From contig SCFE01000042.1 in assembly GCA_004352715.1 (NCBI GenBank), forward strand, positions 1,495,386 to 1,541,348: a stretch of 45,963 bases of DNA. Reading direction: 5' to 3'. The DNA comes from Hofstenia miamia (Eukaryota; Xenacoelomorpha; Acoela). This document shows positions 22,301 through 31,987 of this stretch, piece by piece. The translations under genes were made by a program, and so were the position numbers. The notes under the pieces were generated by a model. The model did not search any database. It was not told where the DNA came from and was given only the letters and a program-made list of their open reading frames with translations. Positions within the stretch are counted from its first letter, which is position 1. Every line of letters starts with the position of its first letter.

Positions 22301-25300
22301 TGAGAAAGCTTCACCATTAAAACCAGAGAGAGGACTAACTATAATGTTCTGATGTCTTAACTTTTAGGCTAACTACTTAACGGTTGGTCGATTTTTGGGG
22401 TATGTTATGCCCCACCCAATATTGAATGTGCTATTGCTCAAAGACTATTCATGTTAATACTAAGCCACTTTGTGGCTTTTACTATTATTTTATAAGCAGT
22501 CACTTAAAAATGTTTTCACTCATTAGTTTTATATTGCAAAATGATTTCACAGCAATTGTCTTCTAGAGACCTTTGGGGTATGTGATACCCCACATAAATC
22601 CTTAGTGGATTTTTAACTTATATGTTAATCAATCTTTCATTGATCAGTTTATTAGAAAATGTAAGGCAAGATGACAACAATGTTTGTAGAAACATGTCGG
22701 AATAAAAGCAATAAAAGTTTTCATAAAAATATTCAAAGTCTTAAGATTATAACCAGTACATATATATATATATATNNNNNNNNNNNNNNNNNNNNNNNNN
22801 NNNNNNNNNNNNNNNNNNNNNNNNNNNNNNNNNNNNNNNNNNNNNNNNNNNNNNNNNNNNNNNNNNNNNNNNNNNNNNNNNNNNNNNNNNNNNNNNNNNN
22901 NNNNNNNNNNNNNNNNNNNNNNNNNNNNNNNNNNNNNNNNNNNNNNNNNNNNNNNNNNNNNNNNNNNNNNNNNNNNNNNNNNNNNNNNNNNNNNNNNNNN
23001 NNNNNNNNNNNNNNNNNNNNNNNNNNNNNNNNNNNNNNNNNNNNNNNNNNNNNNNNNNNNNNNNNNNNNNNNNNNNNNNNNNNNNNNNNNNNNNNNNNNN
23101 NNNNNNNNNNNNNNNNNNNNNNNNNNNNNNNNNNNNNNNNNNNNNNNNNNNNNNNNNNNNNNNNNNNNNNNNNNNNNNNNNNNNNNNNNNNNNNNNNNNN
23201 NNNNNNNNNNNNNNNNNNNNNNNNNNNNNNNNNNNNNNNNNNNNNNNNNNNNNNNNNNNNNNNNNNNNNNNNNNNNNNNNNNNNNNNNNNNNNNNNNNNN
23301 NNNNNNNNNNNNNNNNNNNNNNNNNNNNNNNNNNNNNNNNNNNNNNNNNNNNNNNNNNNNNNNNNNNNNNNNNNNNNNNNNNNNNNNNNNNNNNNNNNNN
23401 NNNNNNNNNNNNNNNNNNNNNNNNNNNNNNNNNNNNNNNNNNNNNNNNNNNNNNNNNNNNNNNNNNNNNNNNNNNNNNNNNNNNNNNNNNNNNNNNNNNN
23501 NNNNNNNNNNNNNNNNNNNNNNNNNNNNNNNNNNNNNNNNNNNNNNNNNNNNNNNNNNNNNNNNNNNNNNNNNNNNNNNNNNNNNNNNNNNNNNNNNNNN
23601 NNNNNNNNNNNNNNNNNNNNNNNNNNNNNNNNNNNNNNNNNNNNNNNNNNNNNNNNNNNNNNNNNNNNNNNNNNNNNNNNNNNNNNNNNNNNNNNNNNNN
23701 NNNNNNNNNNNNNNNNNNNNNNNNNNNNNNNNNNNNNNNNNNNNNNNNNNNNNNNNNNNNNNNNNNNNNNNNNNNTACACTACATATAAATGATCTTATT
23801 ACATACACTTAGAATAAATTTGAGGTCATCCTGCTTTGTCGTCGATTTAATTATTTACTCTTTGTTGTTTCTTTTATATATATTGCCTCTGCTATTTTCG
23901 GATGTTTAGTTCTTAGTAAATTGATCTTCCTTAGTTTGATGGTGATGGGTAAAAATTTCTGAATTCAGATAACCTCTTAAATGCTCATTAGATCTTATTC
24001 CTAGATGTCGCTTCGTTTCACCGATGTATGATTTATCGCAATCATCACATGTATATTTGTAGACTAGGGATGAAACTAAATTTTTGGGATATTGTCTTTG
24101 TTATTAAACATATCTTTTGTTTTAAAAGTTGTAAAAATCGGGGCGATCTTAGTAATATATATANACAAATAGCAATTTGGATAGCAACCTTTGTAAATGC
24201 AAAAACTAAACTGCTCGAACTCAATTGTAAATCGACTTGACAAATTGAGAAAATTATTTTTAGCTTAAGTTTTTATGAATTGATATTTTCACATCAAAAA
24301 CAGAAAATTGTGCTAAATTTTAAGAAGCTCAATTTTCTCCAAAGAAATATTCGAACTCGAAACTTAAATATTCGAGTTCGAGCTGAGTAATTCGTTATTA
24401 TCATTTGTGCACTCGCTTATGTGACTAAATTTGGAGTGCATTTCAAAAGTATAGTTCATTTGGACTTTTTGATCACAGTTTCGTAATGCGTTGACATAAA
24501 TTTTTTGGTGAGGGTGACCACCTTCAATTAAGGTTTTTATTGTGTTTAGACATACATAAAAAATTGATTGTGGTTCCTTTTCGCTGCTTATTAATTTCCG
24601 CGGTTTTTTGAGATGCTAATAGCAGGCGTGGGATGTTCTCCGCACCAAGCGACATTCATTAATTGATGAATTTCGGTAATTTCAAAGGCATCTGAAAAGT
24701 TTATTTATGCTCTTAAGTAGTGAATTCCTTAATATTCAGCATAACACGTTATATTTTGTGACTAAATAACAACCTGAAACTGTCTTTTCTGTCTATTAAT
24801 ATTTCATTCGCCTTCAATCTGTGATTACCGATGACATTAAAAGCTGTTAAAAAATCAACCATTATGAAAAGTAGGTAATGGTACTTAAATTTATTATTTC
24901 AAATGCAAAATTCATAATGACAATTCACCAACAGGTGAAAGCTTTGGAGTTTTAGTTGTTGTGAATAAGAAACTTTAAAATACCAGAACAACTAATTCAT
25001 TCGATTGAGAAGAAAGGCGAATGGCTTTTTAAATTAGAATTGAATATCATTTTTTATTTCTTGTATGCACTTAAACTTTCACAATTGTCACCATGAGAAA
25101 CGCCTGTGAAGAGTCTGCATTTTTATTATCTTCTTTAACAACTACATACAAATACAAAATAATTGTTTCTGAACATATTTTTATGATAATGCCTTTTTGA
25201 GAAAAATAATTCATTCAAATTTTAATTTGAAAACTTGTCTTTAAAACCCAATATCGTAAACAAGTGTATCATTCGCAATTTGAAGTAATGTTTGATCGTG

Positions 25301-26070
25301 GCTTTATAAAAAGAAAAAATATTAAAATTGATGTCTGAAGTACTACAAACCTACAATCATACCAGCTAGGATCGTTGCTTTTCATGTCGTGTTTCTCCGC
25401 TTGGAAGCAATAGGTCACTGTCATTGTACACTATACATTCAAAAACGCTTACAGACAGAATAAGCCTTTCGAAGACTTAAAAGTTATGGAAGTTCATAAA
25501 ATATTTTAAATTTGTAGTATATGACAAATTAGATGATGAAAATATGATCCGACTAATCCAAAAAATACCAAATAAACATTTAGCCAAAAAATCGACTTTC
25601 TGTTGTCCACTTTAAGCGATATCACTTGAGAAGCAATAAGGTATGATACATTATAAGATCATTATAACTGATGACCTTTCGGTTGAAAAAATATTCACTA
25701 ATAATAAATTAATAACCAATAATATAATCTATGCTTTCATACCTGATTTTGATTTGTCTTGTATATTCTGTTCAGCAGTTGAATAAGAATCTTCTGCTTC
25801 TTCATTTGAGTTCAATTCTACCAATTCATCATCATAGCCTAGCATAAATCTTTCACCATTACTTAAAAATGTTCTTTCTACTTGACAGTCACCTACATGA
25901 TCATCAAGCCACGAGTATGCCAAAAAAACATACTCTTTGGATGCATAGTCACCTTCTTGGACTAAGACTTTCTCAAGAAAAAATCCAGCTCCATAGCCCT
26001 GGCCATCATGTCCTACAGTGACTGAAATAAGACGGGCAAGGTAAACGGCTTCCAAATGGAACATATCCAT
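19106..26070 (-). CDS. loxhd1-like: LOXHD1-like multi-PLAT-domain protein, partial (8 exons)
   Basis: Exons (minus strand, 5' to 3'): 26070-25743, 22230-22061, 21902-21683, 21634-21480, 21301-21088, 20306-20080, 20007-19785, 19339-19106. All have AG acceptors and GT donors, and phases agree at every junction, giving 590 uninterrupted codons. The product is a chain of PLAT (lipoxygenase-homology) beta-sandwich domains: the second half of one, three whole ones and the first half or more of another. Hallmarks repeat in each: W/YxFxIWTG near the start, GDLGDTG, then HDxxGxxxGWxLxxI and a closing F..C..W.....D....REL. Tandem PLAT chains without other domains are the mark of LOXHD1, a protein of about 15 PLATs in vertebrates thought to link membrane and cytoskeleton; the invertebrate role is less known. 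No start Met, stop codon or upstream exon was found in the window. Confidence 0.88.
19785..20007 (-). CDS. PLAT gene exon G (second half of PLAT)
   Basis: Acceptor ttatttag after a 72-base intron, donor GTAGGT. Phase 0 to 1. Encodes WKELRKVRLTHDVSGDDPSW, FVEKIKM, FFPHCWITDDISIQGDLVCE. The final RxL motif of sister domains is diverged to CEMTAVY. Confidence 0.88.
20080..20306 (-). CDS. PLAT gene exon F (first half of PLAT)
   Basis: Acceptor aatcttag, donor GTATAT. Phase 1 to 0. Encodes TWDVWIWTGAEPDNGTDAKV and FISLFAADN, the N-terminal beta strands of a PLAT. It has a longer loop (DIPLNFDDDIQQVPFQSGSQ) than its sister exons B and D. Confidence 0.88.
21088..21301 (-). CDS. PLAT gene exon E (second half of PLAT)
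   Basis: Acceptor atatatag, donor GTATGC. Phase 0 to 1. Encodes VDTFIVEAVYVGKPHTLVIG, HDSDRKLAGWLVLKAMV, YTFDCNQWMDKGMGDGL and QRELPL. Confidence 0.9.
21480..21634 (-). CDS. PLAT gene exon D (first half of PLAT)
   Basis: Acceptor attatttag after an intron of only 48 bases (21635-21682); donor GTAAGT, the best consensus donor in the gene. Phase 1 to 0. Encodes YIFKIWTGGERSAG and INLVGDLGDTGDRFLVRS. Confidence 0.88.
21683..21902 (-). CDS. PLAT gene exon C (second half of PLAT)
   Basis: Acceptor acacttag, donor GTATGAG. Phase 0 to 1. Encodes IFVGDVGQVIKLQIFHDNSG, GWHLDRIVMQD, CFDCMRWLAKDKEDGEIF and RELPALLPG, completing the domain begun in exon B. Confidence 0.88.
22061..22230 (-). CDS. PLAT gene exon B (first half of PLAT)
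   Basis: Acceptor aaaattttag, donor GTATAC. Phase 1 to 0; the split codon with exon A reads Glu. Encodes GIWKVSVTTSSFPLAATNSK and GRADKGFFEKGVTNEFM. The 3512-bp intron between A and B holds the 1000-N gap, so an extra exon cannot be excluded, but direct A-B splicing keeps the frame. Confidence 0.85.
22776..23775. other. Assembly gap (exactly 1000 N)
   Basis: A round length suggests a placeholder gap size. A TA tract abuts it on the left. Frames across it are artefacts. Confidence 1.
23855..24115 (-). pseudogene. Penelope-like element GIY-YIG endonuclease fragment
   Basis: The minus strand reads NLVSSLVYKYTCDDCDKSYI, then GETKRHLGIRSNEHLRG. This is the GIY-YIG signature of Penelope-like retroelements: VYKxxC-x2-C-x3-YIGETxRxL-x2-R-x2-EH, including the CCHH-type Cys pair that many of them carry. 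The frame stops at 23906-23908, but a +1 shift continues with KHPKIAEAIYIKETTKS, the usual C-terminal IxEAxxI block. A further shift near 24090 links to FNNKDNIPK upstream. The RT domain expected to the right is not seen. The endonuclease would nick the target for reverse transcription; this copy is dead. Confidence 0.8.
24364..24615 (-). other. Unidentified 84-codon open stretch
   Basis: Open without an early ATG from a TAG at 24616 to a TAA at 24364, with a possible acceptor (ctattag) at its head. Translation includes SIFYVCLNTIKTLIEGGHPH and NALRNCDQKVQMNYTFEMHS. No family recognised. Open stretches of this size also arise by chance here. Confidence 0.2.
25330..25425 (-). pseudogene. Possible decayed PLAT half-exon in the A-B intron
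   Basis: The minus strand reads KHDMKSNDPSWYDC, close to THDVSGDDPSWFVE in exon G, after TVTYCFQAE. An AG (aatgacag) lies just upstream and a GT just downstream, but the rest of the half-domain is missing. It may be the relic of a lost PLAT repeat or a chance match. Confidence 0.25.
25743..26070 (-). CDS. PLAT gene exon A (second half of a PLAT plus acidic linker)
   Basis: Acceptor tttag before 26070 and donor GTATGA at 25742. Phase 0 to 1. Encodes MDMFHLEAVYLARLISVTVG, then GHDGQGYGAGFFLEKVLVQE, YSWLDDHVGDCQVERTFL and an acidic linker (NSNEEAEDSYSTAEQ). The leading ATG sits right at the acceptor and is probably not the start, because the domain's first half must come from an exon upstream that is not seen. 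Confidence 0.85.
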
Positions 26071-28013
26071 CTAAATTACTACTAATTGAACCCAGTTATA
26101 TTTTATTGTAAGATTACAAATTGAAATACATGTACTCCAAGTAAAATTTGCTAAAAAAAGTTCTTTCAAATTTTCATTGAATGAATAATCATATATTATA
26201 TTTGCACAAATGTATCATAGATCTATTCGTGAATATTATATTTTTGTATTTTACTTTCATTTCACTAGAAATAAAGCTTAGCTAATTAGACTGGAATATG
26301 CGTTGAATCAGTATTTAAATCGCCCTTCTTTTTCCAGTTCAACATCTTTCTATTGTATTCTTGTAATCTTAAGCATTAACATTCAAATGTAGTAATAAAA
26401 TTATTAAAATTTTGTTAATGGTTCTGATAAAATTTCGAGATTTATATAATAATAAGAAAACGATTATTAACCCGATTAAATTTTGTTGAAGTAATTTATG
26501 TGCATTTTACAAAGAAAATTATAAATCACATCACATTTATATGCATCATTTCTTCAAATATTATACCCAAGAGAGCCTTTCTAATACAAATTATAAAATT
26601 AATATCTGCTAAATGTAAAACAAATAATATTTATTCCTAAAATTGTTAATTTAGGGAAGCTTAATTATCACGAATACAGCATACAATGATCAATTTGATT
26701 TTTAGCATCACTCCAAATTTTTCATTATTATTTTAAAGACATGTAGTTTTCATGCTATATGTGGGGGAATATTGAGCAGATGTCAACACATGAAAATGGG
26801 GTATGGCAGTTTGAAAAAGTCTGCTGCACTTCCAAAATCTGAATCATAGTAAGCTTTTCAGAGCCTCCATATAAATGCTAAAAAGTGCCCTTTCTTATTT
26901 AGCACTATTACAGCGATTACTCCTTGAAAACTAATTTACATCTGATTTGTCAAATGCGAAAACTACGGAATAAAACCGAAATTTCTACAAATAGCAAATT
27001 CAATGACATATCAACATAATTGGAAGCATATATACCTGATATTGTTTTTTGCTGAATGAATAGTGAAACAAACAAAAGATGCTTAGAGGTCATTTTGACA
27101 AATTTTTGCGTTTCAAGTGATAAACTTTCCAATTTCTTTAAAAATTGTAGTACTGAATACATCCCAGTTGCACTGAATATAAGTATGCAAGAATGCGTTT
27201 ATTCAGAGTTGCTTATAATTATACTACTTCTCGACTCATCCCCCTCTTTAGTTATTGCATCCCCTCCTAAATAGTATGCCCTAATGCCCTGTCAAGCCGT
27301 ATCACTTTGTAACTCAAAGCATTTAATAAAATTGCATTTTATTGTATACAGCGGGGGTCTTTAAGATTTTAAGATTAACTACTATGTATTTGTACATATG
27401 CATATAGTGAAATTCGCAAAGCGAAAAGAAAAATTTGAATTCAGCTAATAAATAATGTCATCCATCATGTTAGAACCGATCAGCTGACAGTGAACAGCAA
27501 CAACCATTTATGATGTTCCTTCTATCATCTGGGAGAATGGGATCGGAATATTCTGAACTTTCTTATAGAATTTATTTTAATTGGTGCATTTCACCATTAT
27601 GAAAGTAACATAGATGAGAAATCAGAAATACATATTCAAGCTCTGCTTTTCTCAACGTATGTGGGATTCGATGGATTGCCTTCGAGACGTTATGAATGAA
27701 ATTTTCAAAAAGCCGAGTAGGCTTAAATCGGAGAATATCAAAACGGATAAACGAAATCTGGTCAATTCAATTGAATTTGGGAACTATTCTTGTGGGAAAT
27801 TATTTATTTCAAAATACCAACATCTGAAAAGAAATCCTTAGAAAAATTTAAAGACATAGAAGAAATGGAAGAAGTGCCCTCATACTGTGTGACTGAGGTT
27901 TTTATTGCATCTAAAAGAGAGGTAAACCAGGAATTTTTAATATGGGGAAAGAACAGACGTCTCAAAAAAGCATTTCACATATGACAAGAAGCATTTCAAG
28001 AGTAAAGTAAGGT
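26071..28013. other. AT-rich non-coding stretch upstream of exon A
   Basis: No upstream PLAT exon could be recognised although exon A requires one. Two overlapping plus-strand frames at 27614-27841 and 27790-27984 (with SEKKSLEKFKDIEEMEEVPS) look coding-like but match nothing that I know. Confidence 0.45.
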
Positions 28014-28021
28014 TTTCAAAG

Positions 28022-28958
28022 TAGAGTTTTGCGGGACCAGTCCCGTTCCCGGTCCCGGTACCTGGTCCCGTGGTACCAGATACCGGGACCGGGACCAGGT
28101 AGCAGCTAAACACCAAACCATGTCACTTGACTCTTTTGACATTAGCATTTTGGAAAAATGCTCCATACAAAACACTTTTAATCGATAATGCGACTTTAAT
28201 CAATATAAAAAATGCGACACACAGTCCTTAAAGTTGGCTGGTTTTCAATTACATCTATACTATTAAGCCGACTTTATCAAATTAAACTTGATTAGCTAAT
28301 TAATTAGTTAGGCATGCTGCAATTGCATCTTTGTTTTCCTGCGGCAAATGCAATAGGCTTGATGATGATGTCAAGAAATAATAAAGAACCAGTTGCTCCT
28401 CCTCCCAGGAAGCAATACAAAGGCTCCTTTTTGATTCAGATGGTGAAGAAGAAATTGACTGCATGCTGCAAGTAGCCAATCCTGATTTCAGTGCTACTCA
28501 GAAGGGTGAATATTCACTCTACCTAAGAGAGTGTTCCGCACTAAATTTCGACAATGATTTCGCCATTATAGCCTTCTGGAGAAATTCACCCTATGCAAAA
28601 CTAAAGCAAATTGCTCGATTCTATTTGGGCATCCAAGTCTCCGAAATAATTTCCGAGGCCACGTTCAGCTGTGCAGGGCTAACAGTCACAGATAGACGCA
28701 GTTCCCTCGATCCCGCGCACTTTAATGAACTTTTGATTCTGCGAAATTGAAATAAAGTATCTTAATCCTTTTATTGTATTATGCAATTTATTTTTGTTAA
28801 ATTTACTTTTAAATTCATTATTTTCTTAATACCTGTAGTTTTCAGTACCGGGACTGATTTCGGGACCGGAACTAAAGTTATTGGGACAGATACCAGAGAC
28901 CGGGACAATTTTTCTTTTCGGGACCGGGACTAAGAATTTGAGGTCCCGCAAAGCTCTA
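28022..28958 (+). mobile_element. hAT element with perfect 8-bp target duplication, internally deleted
   Basis: Inverted ends of 17 bp with one mismatch: tagagttttgcgggacc (28022-28038) and the reverse complement tagagctttgcgggacc. The target duplication tttcaaag is perfect (28014-28021 and 28959-28966). Both subterminal regions carry dense cgggacc/ggtcccg arrays in both orientations (28033-28105 and 28845-28950), likely transposase binding sites. Only the transposase C terminus is kept, so the copy is non-autonomous. Confidence 0.93.
28385..28750 (+). pseudogene. hAT transposase C-terminal dimerisation domain
   Basis: Open from after a TAA at 28382-28384 to the TGA ending at 28750; the first ATG is at 28463. 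The translation holds FWRNSPYAKLKQIARFYLGI, then SEATFSCAGLTVTDRRSSL and DPAHFNELLIL, matching the hAT dimerisation pattern W-x3-xxYPxLxxxAxxYLxI-x-(A/S)-x5-ERxFSxAGxxxxxxRxxLxPxxxxxLxxL. The usual SSxxSER is SEIISEATFS here. An acidic stretch (DSDGEEEID) precedes it, as in many hAT proteins. The zinc finger and DDE catalytic parts are missing through internal deletion. Confidence 0.85.
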
Positions 28959-28966
28959 TTTCAAAG

Positions 28967-30666
28967 GACATGTAATTAACATGGTACAGCAACGGAAAAC
29001 AAAACTGTATAATATATTGCAATAAATGAAAATTAAAATCTATTTTAACTTTTAAAAACAATTTTCGCTGTTGAATAAATTCAATTGGTAGTTTTCTATA
29101 TTAATACCATCCGTCTGTTTTCTATGGATAGTATAAGTACTATGAATAGTACTATTTAGATTACCAGAAGAAACCAAGCATAATGAGATACCTAACGTTC
29201 ATTTGTCCATAACGCAATAACTAGCATATGTTCACAAACGTACTCAAATTCTTCGTCTATTTCCATTAACCTTAGCAGAATTTCAGTTTTTGTGGGCATA
29301 ATATCTTCTTAATCAATCCTAAATTTAACAATCTAAAACAGTTTTGATACATATATTTTCCTGTTTTAATCTAATAGTAGGCTGCCACTGAGATAGCAAG
29401 GCTGGAGGGGTGATTTTTTCTCACTCCCTTCTGCTTTTATTGTAAGAATGGAATTTGATGTGCGAGAATCTATTAATGGTCAATTAAAAAAAGTAAGCAA
29501 TTTTCGTGCACACAAACTAATTGCTTCAAAAATAAAGTTCCTCTAACCACAGAAAATTTATTAAAATAGCGTAAGACATTGATAAAGTCAATTATTTCAA
29601 CTATGACAATAATTAACACAAAGAGTGTGAGGAAGAATAAAACTTGCTTATGTAAATGTAGATATTTTCAAATTTAAAATCTAAAATTTGCATCCACAAT
29701 CAAGCTTCAAAAGTATAGTCCCCAACCGCAGTCTGCAGATTTATTGATTCAATATTGTGTTTTGAAAAAAATCTTTATTATGATTATTACAAATAACAAA
29801 CTAGAACATATTTTTGAACTGCTTAAATGCTAGTTTCTATTACCACGTCATTTGATGTTTGCCAATCTATTTCAGTTACTTTTGACAAACATAAGTCAAA
29901 TGCATTCTGAATGGTTTAACAAGGAACGGAATACGAACTATTTTAATAACATTTAGCGACATTTTAAATTCCAGATTCAATTACATCAATCCTAGAAACG
30001 TGTAATGTTAATAATTACTCTCCCCTTTAAAAGGTAATTATGTGAATCAATTAAAGAAGTAAGTCAAACCAAAGGAATTAATTAGGACTGTTTAAATTTA
30101 AAAATGCATTATTTTCAGTTTTAGGAATTAAAAATTACAAAATTTAAGTGTTCGCGTTAAAATTATGATAAAATAAGTTTGTTTATTTCACAATTACCAG
30201 TGAAAACTAATTTTTGCAAAATGTGTTACATGAATTATCGTATTGTTCTCCTTTAATTGAAGCTGAAAATCTAAATCTCAAACTGTATCGAATGTTGAGG
30301 AATCAACTCGAAATTTTATGCTTAACCAGAAATGAAGATTATGGACTATTTAATTGAACATGAGTCCACATGTTTCCAATCTAGAGAATATTTTATAATA
30401 CACTAGTCAAATTTATAGAGATTCTTACTCATCGCAATCAATTAATCACAGTAATTATCGCTGAAGAAAAACTCTGAGCAAATGTGTTGAAAAGATAAGC
30501 AATAGTGCCATAATTTTGGATGACCTTAGTTCAACGTTCGTGTATTTTCGACTTCTTTTATGAAGCGTTTGGGTTCTCTTAGCACTCTTCCGATTTTAGC
30601 GTTGCAACCAAATAGATATTACTGACAATTTGATTTTATGTAAAAGCAGGGATTTTTGGGAAAATG
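28967..30666. other. AT-rich non-coding stretch
   Basis: Nothing recognised on either strand. Confidence 0.6.
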
Positions 30667-30674
30667 AAAATTAT

Positions 30675-31979
30675 CAGGGCCGGTCTTAGTCAGCGCGGGC
30701 ACGAGGCAAAACATGTGTATAAGTAAAATGAAAAAGTCACGTTAACAACGTCATGTTATTATAATGTATGTGGGTTCGAGCCCTTATTTAGTTTTTGTAA
30801 AAACACATAGATCTGTGCTTGCATATGCTCTTTCTTGGGAAATTATATAGCTTGCAAAATGTATATAGTTATATCATTTTTGCTCGATAATACTATTATT
30901 GAGCTTGTATATAATTGCATCCCAACAGTTTAAGCTATTGGCACTAGATCCAAAAAGCAATTTCAGTAAGTGTATACATATTGCAACTTGAAGATATTAC
31001 AAAAATAGTATGCAAATTTTACGTTTTTATAGAGATCATTTAGCATTCTAAAGTATCTTCAGTTCGACTTTAAATTTAAAGAAATTAAAGCTTTGAAAAG
31101 CAAGGTTAAACTTTAATTATCTTTAATTCACCTTAAAGCAAATCAGTGTTTTGAAAACCATCTAATGTTTTAAGTATCCCTAAGTTACTCTAAAGTGAAT
31201 CATTGTACTTAATATAGTCGCGTACATTTTTCACCTAATCAAATCAAGAAAAATTGAACTAACTACAGGCAACGTGTTGTACATAAAAGTAGTATGATAG
31301 AGCAAATAACTATATTGTATTTCTAGAAGGTAATAAATTTATTAAGTAATTTTCCTTGTTTTTTGGAATCTAATTGAATTTAAGCATATTTGTTATTTAT
31401 AACATATGTATAAAAGACTTCTTACTTGCTCTATTTTAATAAAATTATTAAATTCGAAAAATCTAAATGTCATACTACATCAATCCAGTGGTGTAGTCAG
31501 AAAAATAGTGGGGTGGGGGCAAATTCAATCTGAATAATACAAACTAAATAATTTTCTGCAAATTTTATTATATTTTCGACAAATTCCTCATCTTCGGAAT
31601 CCAAACTTTGAAAATTTGTGTTGCCATGGCTTTGATCGCTCCCCTAGCTATACCTATGCATCCATCTCAATTGATAGCAGTTACAAACCTCTTAGCCATT
31701 CTCTGTATATCGTGGATCACAAATATCTTTTAATAAAACATTAAACACGAAAAGAGCCTTATTTGTTGTAAATCATAATGTAAATATTAAATTATATATA
31801 TCCTAGTGTTCAAATTCAACTAGCAAAATAATTGTTGAATTCATATTGTTAAGGATTCAATGTTAATTTTTTTAAATTTACTAATAACGTTTCTGTAATA
31901 ATTGCTTAGCGCGTAGCCCCTAAAAGCGCGTGGCCCATGGCATTCGCCCTCTTGCCCCTCCCCCTTAAAGTCGGTACTG
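30675..31979. mobile_element. Non-autonomous hAT element (CAGGGCCGG type)
   Basis: The left end cagggccggtcttag, with gcgggcacgaggcaaa after it, matches the reverse complement of the right end (cagtaccgactttaa, then gggggaggggcaagaggg). Eight-base flanks aaaattat (30667-30674) and aaaatgat (31980-31987) agree at 7 of 8. No coding region was found inside; a second small hAT element sits within. Confidence 0.65.
31486..31658. mobile_element. Small hAT MITE nested inside the larger hAT
   Basis: Left end cagtggtgtagtcag and right reverse complement cataggtatagctagggg share the CAGTGGYGTAG-type hAT end. Eight-base flanks are catcaatc (31478-31485) and catccatc (31659-31666), 7 of 8 match. Length 173 bp. 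Confidence 0.65.
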
Positions 31980-31987
31980 AAAATGAT

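Larger units (their letters stand above)
22231..25742. other. Large intron of the PLAT gene (A-B), with gap and transposon scraps
   Basis: 3512 bp, by far the longest intron seen in this gene. Contains the 1000-N gap, a Penelope-like fragment, an unidentified 84-codon open stretch at 24364-24615 minus, and the possible decayed PLAT piece. Confidence 0.75.

Noticed and set aside
22644-23808. Long open frames (353-378 codons) on both strands across 22776-23775
   Set aside because: Artefacts of the 1000-N gap; the flanks are a TA microsatellite and non-coding DNA.
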